Source: Acidobacteriota bacterium | Lineage (GTDB): Bacteria > Acidobacteriota > Vicinamibacteria > Vicinamibacterales > 2-12-FULL-66-21 | DNA length: 5,238 nucleotides | NCBI GenBank assembly: GCA_013694635.1 | Contig: JACDCA010000744.1 | Coordinates: 1-5,238 of the forward strand | Direction: 5' to 3' | Part shown: positions 1 to 5,238 of the stretch, piece by piece | Position numbering within the stretch: position 1 is the first letter of the stretch | Layout of the letters: the number at the start of each line of letters is the position of its first letter | The notes under the pieces: model-generated | Database searches by the model: none | What the model was told of the DNA's origin: nothing | What the model saw: the letters and a program-made list of their open reading frames with translations, nothing else | Program-made: the position numbers and the translations under genes

Positions 1-7
1 AGCCACG

Positions 8-1309
8 TCAGAGCGAAGCGCGTGCGCCCGCGATTTCCCGATACACCGCTTCGACCTGTTCCGCCATCCGCGCAACCGTGTAATGGTGACGGACGCCCGC
101 GACGCCCGCCTTGCTCATCGACTCGGCGAGTCCGCTGTCCGAGCGCAGCGTCAGGATGCCGTCGGCCAGCGCAACTGGATCGTCAGGATCGACGACGAGT
201 CCGCCTCCCGTGCGTTCGATGATCTCCGGAAACGCACCATGACGCGGTTCAACCACTGGCACACCGCACGCCATCGCCTCGAACACGAACATCCCCTTTG
301 GCTCCCGGTACGTCGTCGGCACCGACAACACGTCCATTTCATGCAGGAACGAGACTTTGTGGGCGCGATCCAGTTCGCCGCGATAGGTGAACTCTTTTTC
401 CAGGCCGGCAGCACGCAGCCGCCCCTGCACGGCCTCGAGATACGGCTTATGTTCTGGGGCGAGGTATCCACCGGCAATCAGCCGTGTGTCCTCCATCCGC
501 GGCCGGCTTCGCAATTCGATGTAGGCCTCGGCCAGCAGGTGGAGGCCTTTCTCGGGAGCGATCCGTGCGAGATAACCGATCGTGAAGGGACCGGTGCGAT
601 CGGCCGGGCGCGGTGAGAAACCTTCGAGGTTGATGCCGAGCGTCGCCAGGCGCATCTTCGAACGTGGTACGTCGAGATAGCCCGGCATGTAGTTCATGTA
701 GTACTGGCTGACGGGCAGAAAGGCGTCCACGTGAGCGCTGGCGTCCTTGATCAGCGACATCGCCTGCGAGCGAAATGGCTCCCCCAGGCCATCCAGAAAC
801 AGGTCGTCACCCTGCAACGTGACGCAGACCGGAACGCCGAGCGCACGCTTCAATGGCTCGACGAGACCGACCAGCAATGAGTACGGCAGATTGATGACGT
901 CGAAGCGGGATTCCGTTTTCAACCAGTCGAGCAGCTTCGCGATCTCTTTTGCCTGGTAGCCGCGTTCGCCTCGCAGCATCGACACCGTCATTTCGCCGAG
1001 GCTCTTCGCATCGACCTTGATCTGGCGGTTGGTGGCGAGGCGCAGGGCCCAGTCGGAGTCCCACAGCCGATCGACAAAGCGCGGCGTGTGACGGAACACC
1101 GCGGAATGTTGCTGGAGGTACACGCTGATGCCGCCGAAAAACACGTGGTCTGCGCTGACGTTCTTCTCGTCCGTCCTGGTAGGGGTGTAGACGGGCGAGA
1201 GGATGACGTCGTGGCCGCGGCGCAGGAGCTCGGCGGCGAGAGCGTTGTCACGCAGGCACGAGCCGCAATACATGCTGCCGGCGCCGCCCGTGAACGTCAG
1301 GATTCTCAT
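8..1309 (-). CDS. GT4-family glycosyltransferase (GT-B fold)
   Basis: A complete 433-residue protein, a normal length for a retaining GT-B glycosyltransferase that moves a sugar from a nucleotide-sugar donor to an acceptor in the cytoplasm. The N-terminal acceptor domain (about 1-210) opens with a Gly-rich loop, GGAGSMYCGSCLRDN (8-22), and then the helix ending in RRGHDV. The C-terminal donor domain (about 240-433) has GYLARIAPEKG (245-255), whose Arg249 and Lys254 match the usual diphosphate-binding pair. It also has the EX7E signature EPKGMFVFE (Glu336, Glu344), followed by EAMACGVPVV and a Gly-rich GGGLVV segment. There is no signal peptide or membrane helix. The ATG overlaps the upstream dehydrogenase stop codon in an ATGA, and no clear Shine-Dalgarno site precedes it, so translation is probably coupled. 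Family assignment is secure; donor sugar and acceptor are unknown. The paired Cys15/Cys18 in the N-terminal loop are unusual for GT4 enzymes in general. Confidence 0.93.
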   Translation of the reverse strand: MRILTFTGGAGSMYCGSCLRDNALAAELLRRGHDVILSPVYTPTRTDEKNVSADHVFFGGISVYLQQHSAVFRHTPRFVDRLWDSDWALRLATNRQIKVDAKSLGEMTVSMLRGERGYQAKEIAKLLDWLKTESRFDVINLPYSLLVGLVEPLKRALGVPVCVTLQGDDLFLDGLGEPFRSQAMSLIKDASAHVDAFLPVSQYYMNYMPGYLDVPRSKMRLATLGINLEGFSPRPADRTGPFTIGYLARIAPEKGLHLLAEAYIELRSRPRMEDTRLIAGGYLAPEHKPYLEAVQGRLRAAGLEKEFTYRGELDRAHKVSFLHEMDVLSVPTTYREPKGMFVFEAMACGVPVVEPRHGAFPEIIERTGGGLVVDPDDPVALADGILTLRSDSGLAESMSKAGVAGVRHHYTVARMAEQVEAVYREIAGARASL

Positions 1310-2778
1310 GGAGCGGACGCGGCCGCCGTTTCACGGCGGTCCCAGCCCGCCTGGAACGACCTGCGCGCGTACAGGTGCTCGAAGAGATTCCCCTCGTGCG
1401 GCTGGTCCCAGCTGATCACGTTGGTGGGGACCGGCCCGACGTTCAGACGGTCCACCAGTGACGACATCAGCAGGCGATCGATCAGGCTGCGGTCCTGAGT
1501 CAGCGCGCTCACCACCAGCGTCTTCCCCATCGGTTCCGGCATCCGCGCCATTTCTTCCGGCGATACCTTCACGACAGCGGCGAACGGAAACAGGAACTCG
1601 CGATTCGCGAGCGGATGGTCGGCGCTGTCACACAGGACGACCGTCGGAAGAAGATACGTGCCGCCGTCGTACTCGACCAGCCGCGGGCCGTTGCGGCGTT
1701 CCGCGGTAATCTCACGCGCGCCTGATGTCTCGAGGCCGATGTCGATCTGCTGCGAGATCCGCTCGGCAACCCGCGGATCGGCGAACGGCGCCAGACCGGC
1801 GTGTTCGTCGTCCACTGGGCGCGGCACGATCTGCAGCAGCCGCTCGGCGATCCCGGCCGCCACGCGATCCGCATGGGAGGCTGCGACCCAGACGCCGGAC
1901 GCATTCACGCACGATCGGCCGCCGTTGTCGGCAATCGACGAGGCAATCAGTCCGGCGTGCTCTTCCCACGAGCCGATCTGGTCGTCGCCGATGAGGACCT
2001 TGCTGTAGCCAGGGCCGTGGATCTCGACCCGCGGATCCCCTTCCCAGGATCCCACGGCCGACACGTCGCCGAAGAACATGCTCCGACCCGTGCGCCGGAG
2101 GATTTCACCCGCGCCGGCGTGGTCCGCCGGGAAGTAGCAGAAGGCTTCGGCCGGGCACCCTGCCTTGATGAACGCCTGTGCGATTCGAAACGGGCTCCAC
2201 GGTTCGGCGCTTCCAGGCTTGAGCACGACCGGTGTCTTCAATGCGATGGAGGGGACCCACAGCGAGTGCACGCCGGGTGAGTTGCTCGGCAGCACGACGC
2301 CAATTGCCTGCGTCCGCGGATAAAAGCTCAGCGCGTGTCCGGCGTGCTCGCCGAAGCCCGCATCGAGCAGCGAGAGGTCGAGGGCGCGCGTCAGGCCACG
2401 CAACACTGTCCGCATTTCCTTCATCACGCTGGCGATCTTGGTCATGTTTCGCCGCACCATGACGTGCGGCATGCCGGTGGTCGCCGACAGCTGGCGGACG
2501 TAATCGTCAGGCGACTGCCGGCCGTCGCCGAGCGGCAGCGTGTCGGTCAGGAAGTGATCCGCGGCCTGGGCGCAGATCTCAAGGAGACGTTCGAACGGGA
2601 TCCTGGCCAGCGCAGCACGCGCCTCGGCCTGTGTTTCGTCGCGCAGCTCGCGGCGAATGATCCCGGGGTTCACCTGGCTCATCTCGGCGAAGGTCTCCCG
2701 CGTCTTATGGTGCGGGATCCGGATGATGTCCAGGCTCTTGTAGGGAACGCCGTGTCGCAGAATCGGGATATGAATCAT
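1306..2778 (-). CDS. Aldehyde-dehydrogenase-superfamily enzyme, probable acylating (acyl-thioester reductase) type
   Basis: A complete 490-residue protein of normal ALDH-superfamily length, expected to be cytoplasmic and NAD(P)-dependent. An N-terminal extension (about 1-140, beginning IPILRHGVPYKSLD) precedes the cofactor-binding core. The core has PSNSPG (164-169) and VVLKPGS (185-190, Lys187), matching the ALDH N-x-P-x and K-P-S motifs. NGGRSC (285-290) places the catalytic nucleophile at Cys290. REFLFPF (393-399) matches the E-x-F-G-P motif, with Glu394 as the expected nicotinamide-ribose ligand. The strand that carries the general-base Glu in hydrolytic enzymes (LELGG) reads HGPGYSK here, so that Glu seems absent. 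This is the pattern of acylating enzymes such as AdhE, EutE/PduP or LuxC-like reductases. I therefore infer interconversion of an acyl-thioester and an aldehyde; the acyl group is unknown. The start is an ATG with only a weak AGG about 8 nt upstream. The 3' end overlaps the glycosyltransferase start by 4 nt. A plain aldehyde dehydrogenase cannot be excluded. Confidence 0.88.
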   Translation of the reverse strand: MIHIPILRHGVPYKSLDIIRIPHHKTRETFAEMSQVNPGIIRRELRDETQAEARAALARIPFERLLEICAQAADHFLTDTLPLGDGRQSPDDYVRQLSATTGMPHVMVRRNMTKIASVMKEMRTVLRGLTRALDLSLLDAGFGEHAGHALSFYPRTQAIGVVLPSNSPGVHSLWVPSIALKTPVVLKPGSAEPWSPFRIAQAFIKAGCPAEAFCYFPADHAGAGEILRRTGRSMFFGDVSAVGSWEGDPRVEIHGPGYSKVLIGDDQIGSWEEHAGLIASSIADNGGRSCVNASGVWVAASHADRVAAGIAERLLQIVPRPVDDEHAGLAPFADPRVAERISQQIDIGLETSGAREITAERRNGPRLVEYDGGTYLLPTVVLCDSADHPLANREFLFPFAAVVKVSPEEMARMPEPMGKTLVVSALTQDRSLIDRLLMSSLVDRLNVGPVPTNVISWDQPHEGNLFEHLYARRSFQAGWDRRETAAASAP

Positions 2779-2781
2779 GTC

Positions 2782-2815
2782 ATCGGCCTATCGTTATCGG
2801 CCCATCGGCTAATCG
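2782..2815 (-). repeat. Degenerate CGAT-core octamer tandem repeat at the dehydrogenase start
   Basis: Five CGAT cores lie in a row on the minus strand, with starts spaced 8, 8, 6 and 8 nt apart: CGATTAGC, CGATGGGC, CGATAA, CGATAGGC and CGATGAC. The last unit ends directly at the ATG of the dehydrogenase gene, so the array fills the place of the ribosome binding site; the only Shine-Dalgarno-like bases (AGG) are inside it. It may be a simple-sequence or short-repeat expansion, or a degenerate operator array. The sequence alone does not decide. Confidence 0.6.
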
Positions 2816-2828
2816 GTAAGACGTCAGT

Positions 2829-2927
2829 TTAATTCACACCGTTTCCGGGCAGACTGGTGCAGGGATCGGCGGTGGGCTCGAGTTTCACGATGAATACGCG
2901 CGGTGTTGTCTCGCGAACGGCTGGCAC
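2829..2927 (-). other. Doubtful 32-codon reading frame in the spacer before the dehydrogenase gene
   Basis: Between the small-protein stop and the dehydrogenase start, a frame opens at GTG (2925-2927) and ends at TAA (2829-2831). Its C-terminal part reads VFIVKLEPTADPCTSLPGNG, then VN and the stop. The composition is protein-like, and about two thirds of the third codon positions are G or C. The frame stays open further upstream into the 3' end of the small-protein gene in a different frame, where it becomes Arg-rich like an ordinary shadow frame. There is no Shine-Dalgarno site at a usable distance from the GTG. It could be a tiny peptide, a decayed gene end or chance. The rest of the 166-nt spacer (2779-2944) shows no convincing promoter or terminator; an AT-rich AATTAAACT just past the stop is the only weak -10-like candidate. 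Confidence 0.18.
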
Positions 2928-2944
2928 CCTGCGAAACCGGACCG

Positions 2945-3241
2945 TTACTTGACGTATTGCTGCGCGGCGGGCCCGATCAAGTCGCACGACGGGGCGCAGA
3001 CGCCGTTACAGAGGACCCAGCCCTCCGGACAGTCATCGCTCCCTGGCGGCAGAGCGAGCTTCCCGCGCAGCGCCGCGAGATCCTTCAAGGTGTGGCGAAG
3101 CACTTCCTCGATCTGCTCGTACGTCCCGCGGTCGGTGGCATAGAGCTCCATCGCGTCGTTCTCGATGGAGTTGGCAAACCAGCGGAACGCGGCAAAAGAA
3201 GTCGTGTCGTTCGGGGAAGGCTGCCATTTTGTCGGTGGCAT
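2945..3241 (-). CDS. Small Cys-containing protein of unknown function (98 residues)
   Basis: I do not recognise this protein. The start is well supported: AGGAG lies 8 nt upstream of the ATG, and codon use is GC3-rich like its neighbours. Residues 14-64 look helical and are acidic overall (for example ENDAMELYATDRGTYEQIEE). A short Pro/Gly linker (LPPGSDD, 64-70) then leads to the motif CPEGWVLCNGVCAPSC. This has Cys at 71, 78, 82 and 86 with spacing C-x6-C-x3-C-x3-C, followed by a 12-residue tail ending QQYVK. There is no signal peptide or membrane helix. The CxxG...CNGVC pattern loosely recalls small disulfide-rich modules, and a metal-binding knuckle is also possible. The layout of a helical acidic front and a short Cys-rich end resembles a leader-core peptide. 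The next downstream genes are a thioester-reductase-like enzyme and a glycosyltransferase, 166 nt away, so a shared pathway is possible but not shown. REP-like hairpins lie just upstream. Confidence 0.75.
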   Translation of the reverse strand: MPPTKWQPSPNDTTSFAAFRWFANSIENDAMELYATDRGTYEQIEEVLRHTLKDLAALRGKLALPPGSDDCPEGWVLCNGVCAPSCDLIGPAAQQYVK

Positions 3242-3249
3242 GAGTGTGT

Positions 3250-3254
3250 CTCCT
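3250..3254 (-). promoter_or_regulatory. Shine-Dalgarno site of the small-protein gene
   Basis: The minus strand reads AGGAG followed by 8 nt (ACACACTC) and then ATG. It is the best ribosome binding site visible in the window, and it fixes the start of the 98-residue protein. Confidence 0.8.
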
Positions 3255-3269
3255 GGTGAAATGATGAAA

Positions 3270-3290
3270 CAGCCCTGAGGGCTGGACTAC
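3270..3290 (-). repeat. REP-like element, copy 1 (GTAG foot plus palindrome)
   Basis: Read on the minus strand, this is GTAG, then TC, then the perfect palindrome CAGCCCTCAGGGCTG (7-bp arms around one base; the real loop would be larger). The layout of a GTAG tetranucleotide at the 5' foot of a hairpin is known from REP elements mobilised by RAYT (TnpA-REP) proteins. After the palindrome the minus strand reads TTTCATCATTT, so the hairpin might also weakly end or attenuate transcripts from the upstream propeller gene. It lies only 15 nt before the Shine-Dalgarno site of the small-protein gene. Confidence 0.65.
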
Positions 3291-3301
3291 CGCACGTGAT
3301 G

Positions 3302-3331
3302 CAGCCCTCTCTCTCTAGAGGGCTGGACTAC
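3302..3331 (-). repeat. REP-like element, copy 2 (GTAG foot plus longer hairpin with CT tract)
   Basis: Same orientation and same minus-strand start as copy 1: GTAGTCCAGCCCT. The arms are extended to 9 bp (CAGCCCTCT / AGAGGGCTG) around a 6-nt loop. The 13-nt segment containing foot and arm is identical in both copies (plus-strand 3278-3290 and 3319-3331). The plus strand contains a (CT)5 tract at 3307-3316, which suggests that slippage lengthened this copy. It begins 10 nt beyond the propeller gene stop codon, in the position where a terminator could sit, but no T-run follows. Confidence 0.65.
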
Positions 3332-3341
3332 AGCTGTTGGC

Positions 3342-5238
3342 CTATCGTTTTACGAGCCAGATGTCGTGACGGCGCTCGTCACGCGCGAACACTATGCCAT
3401 CACCGCCGAGCGGATGGATGCCCGAAAAAGAGACGCCCGGCGCCTCGTTGGTCGTGAGCTGCCGCATCTTACCGTCGGCGAGATCGAGTGTGAATATATT
3501 CTGGATGCCACTGGTGGCGCGCGTCAGGAAAATGCGATTGCGCAGGTGATCGAGGCGGACGGTCGCAAAAAATCCGTCGACCGAAGCGACCGGACGCCGC
3601 GCGCCGTCGAGGCCCACCTCCGCAAAGATCACCGGAGCATGCGCGCCTGAGGGCTTCACACGGTGAACGACCACAGAGCCGCGCAGCGTCCAACCGGTCA
3701 GAAACACTTCGCCCACCGGCCCCGGCTCGCGCGCCACGGTCGCTTCGACGCCATCGTGGACGTTTTTTACACGGATCTCCACCATGCGGTCGTCGTGCGC
3801 CACCATCGGCTCGGGTCTTTTCGCTCGTGCGAGGTATCCAAGCATTCGGCCGTCGCGTGAGATGCGCAAATCCCGGATTGAACCGCCCGGCGGCGCTGTA
3901 GCAAACACGGTGGCTTTCTCGTCGCGCGCCACATCCGCCCGATGGATCTCGTACCCGTCGCTTCCGTGCACGAGAAAGTAGATGTCTGTTTCCGCGCCCC
4001 ACGTGAGGTTCTGCTCGACCCAGTCGACCGGCGCCGACGCAGTGAGGCTGGGCAGCACGCACTTCTCCGACAACGTGCGCACCTGACCCGTAGAAAGGTT
4101 CTTCGCCAGCAGGCGAAGTCGATCACTGACCGGCAGGCGCTGGTAGTACGCCACCCAGTTCCCGCCCAGGGCGACGCGCGCGCCGAATCCCTCCGCCACT
4201 GCCTGTGGCTGCGCATGACGGTCAGCGATGGTCAATACGAGGATCCGCGCATCTATGAACTGAAACCCCTCCGCGGGCGTGGGCCGCGCGCGCTGGAACG
4301 CGACGCGGCTTCCGCCGGCGGTCGCCGAAGGCCAGTAGTCGCTCAGCGCATCGCCGGTAACCTGATGCATCTCACGCGACGACAGCGTCAGGCGCCAGAG
4401 ATTCACGGTGTTCGTCAACTGTTCGAACGCGATCATGCCGTTGCTCGAGGACCCGGTCGGGATCTCGGTCATGAGGCTCGACGTAAGCTGCACGGCGCGT
4501 TTCGTGTTGACCGACATGTGCCAGAGATCCATCTGCCCGCCGCGATTCGATTCGAAGGCAACCAGTTCTGATGAGATCCACAGGGGTTCGCGTTCGATGA
4601 AGGCATCGCGCGTGAGCGGCTGCAGGTTCGTGCCGTCGAGATTTGACGTCCACAGATCCGACTGACCTTCGGACCGTATCTCCATCACCACGCGTCGGGT
4701 GTCTGCGGAAATGTCCAGCGAGCGGTACCGCACCGGCTTCGGCCAGGCGGGACGCATCGTAGCGCCTTCCGCGATCGCCGCATGCACGAGGATCCGTCCG
4801 GGATTGCCAAGATTGACGTCGATGTAGACGCCGTCGCCCAGCCATCGGACGACCCGCGGATCGCTAAAGGTGACGTCGAGCGGAACGCTGAACCGGGGCG
4901 AGCCGCCGAAGAACGCGGGCACCACCGTCAGAAACAGCCCGTTTGCCTGGCGGACCACGGCTGCCATTTCTCTTCCCTCAGGGGACCAGACGTGACTGAC
5001 GACAGCACCGGGCACAGCAACGGGGACAGCATCGCCTCCCTCGATCGCCTGCACGAAGATACGCGGCGAATCCTCCCGGTTAGAAACAAAGGACAGCCAC
5101 TTCCCGTCAGGCGAGATCAGTGCCTCCGACTCGGCGGTCGGCCACGTCACCGCGGGTACCAGGGCGCGCGGCGCGGTGTCTTCAACGGGACTCGACGTCC
5201 ATCGCCACAGAGCGAACACGGCTGCCGCAGCCGCGATG
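3342..5238 (-). CDS. Membrane-anchored PD40/WD40-like (TolB-type) beta-propeller protein, N-terminus outside window
   Basis: Partial: the frame is open to the window edge, giving 631 visible residues. An internal GTG (5217-5219) is not a plausible start, because the six codons before it (I-A-A-A-A-A) continue a hydrophobic segment, IAAAAAVFALWRW, that looks like the end of a transmembrane helix. The rest would then be extracytoplasmic. Numbering from that GTG, PD40-like strands and turns include ISPDGKWLSFVSNRE (35-49), WSPEG (78-82), SDLWTSNLDG (187-196), MDLWHM (230-235), VNLWRL (272-277) and ISRDGRMLGYLAR (453-465), ending in HDIWLVKR. The length suggests two propellers of about six or seven blades, the second more divergent. 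In related bacterial proteins such a propeller follows a cytoplasmic winged-helix DNA-binding domain or a Ser/Thr kinase domain plus one membrane helix. Which applies here cannot be seen. A signal-sensing role is inferred. REP-like hairpins follow the stop codon. Confidence 0.88.
   Translation of the reverse strand, partial: IAAAAAVFALWRWTSSPVEDTAPRALVPAVTWPTAESEALISPDGKWLSFVSNREDSPRIFVQAIEGGDAVPVAVPGAVVSHVWSPEGREMAAVVRQANGLFLTVVPAFFGGSPRFSVPLDVTFSDPRVVRWLGDGVYIDVNLGNPGRILVHAAIAEGATMRPAWPKPVRYRSLDISADTRRVVMEIRSEGQSDLWTSNLDGTNLQPLTRDAFIEREPLWISSELVAFESNRGGQMDLWHMSVNTKRAVQLTSSLMTEIPTGSSSNGMIAFEQLTNTVNLWRLTLSSREMHQVTGDALSDYWPSATAGGSRVAFQRARPTPAEGFQFIDARILVLTIADRHAQPQAVAEGFGARVALGGNWVAYYQRLPVSDRLRLLAKNLSTGQVRTLSEKCVLPSLTASAPVDWVEQNLTWGAETDIYFLVHGSDGYEIHRADVARDEKATVFATAPPGGSIRDLRISRDGRMLGYLARAKRPEPMVAHDDRMVEIRVKNVHDGVEATVAREPGPVGEVFLTGWTLRGSVVVHRVKPSGAHAPVIFAEVGLDGARRPVASVDGFFATVRLDHLRNRIFLTRATSGIQNIFTLDLADGKMRQLTTNEAPGVSFSGIHPLGGDGIVFARDERRHDIWLVKR

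Noticed and set aside
83..616. A 177-codon open frame on the plus strand
   Set aside because: It is antisense to the glycosyltransferase, whose GT4 motifs are unambiguous in the other strand; its composition is shadow-like.
2335..2832. A 165-codon open frame on the plus strand reaching into the spacer
   Set aside because: It is antisense to the dehydrogenase N-terminal region. Only its last codons leave that gene, and they translate the CGAT repeat; no recognisable domain or ribosome binding site supports it.
3270..3284. Hairpin as a classical rho-independent terminator for the propeller gene
   Set aside because: The stem is short with almost no loop, and only a broken T-rich stretch follows. 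The shared GTAG foot and second copy fit a REP element better.
3270..3331. Two repeats as the start of a CRISPR array
   Set aside because: There are only two copies, they differ in length (21 and 30 nt), the gap between them is 11 nt, and no cas gene is visible.
2785..3349. An 11-nt word, GGCCTATCGTT, found both at the dehydrogenase start and at the propeller gene stop
   Set aside because: A repeated 11-mer is expected by chance a few times in a window of about 5 kb, and the flanks do not match; it does not mark a duplication or attachment site.
3942..4571. A 209-codon open frame on the plus strand
   Set aside because: It lies wholly antisense to the propeller gene, is rich in Arg, His and Gln, shows no domain motif, and is the kind of shadow frame GC-rich DNA produces.

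Overview
This is a GC-rich bacterial window in which every convincing gene lies on the minus strand. Gene order in the direction of transcription is: a truncated beta-propeller sensor-type protein (3342-5238), a 98-residue Cys-containing small protein (2945-3241), an aldehyde-dehydrogenase-superfamily enzyme (1306-2778) and a GT4 glycosyltransferase (8-1309). The taxon cannot be proved from the sequence. The GC-biased codon use, the membrane-anchored PD40/TolB-like propeller and the style of the glycosyltransferase N-terminus are what I would expect from an Acidobacteriota (Vicinamibacteria-like) genome. This is inference from general familiarity, not from a search.

Region 1-2778 is a tight two-gene unit. 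The reductase/dehydrogenase stop codon and the glycosyltransferase start codon overlap by 4 nt (ATGA), so the two are almost certainly co-transcribed and translationally coupled. The dehydrogenase keeps the catalytic Cys but appears to lack the general-base Glu of hydrolytic aldehyde dehydrogenases. That points to acyl-thioester (CoA/ACP-type) reduction or another acyl-transfer reaction. The pair could make or modify an acylated or glycosylated product, but the product is unknown.

Region 2779-3241 holds a 166-nt spacer and the small protein. The spacer carries a degenerate CGAT-type octamer repeat directly at the dehydrogenase start, plus a doubtful 32-codon reading frame. The small protein has a strong Shine-Dalgarno site, an acidic probably helical N-terminal part and a C-terminal four-Cys motif. 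It could be a precursor peptide or a small metal- or disulfide-stabilised partner of the downstream enzymes, but this is speculative.

Region 3242-3341 is intergenic and contains two direct-orientation palindromic elements. On the minus strand each reads as a 5' GTAG foot followed by a CAGCCCT/AGGGCTG stem. This is the signature layout of RAYT-associated REP sequences.

Region 3342-5238 is the C-terminal 631 residues of a protein whose N-terminus lies outside the window. It shows the end of a transmembrane helix followed by a long extracytoplasmic PD40/WD40-like propeller region. There are no RNA genes, CRISPR arrays, insertion sequences or prophage genes that I can support.
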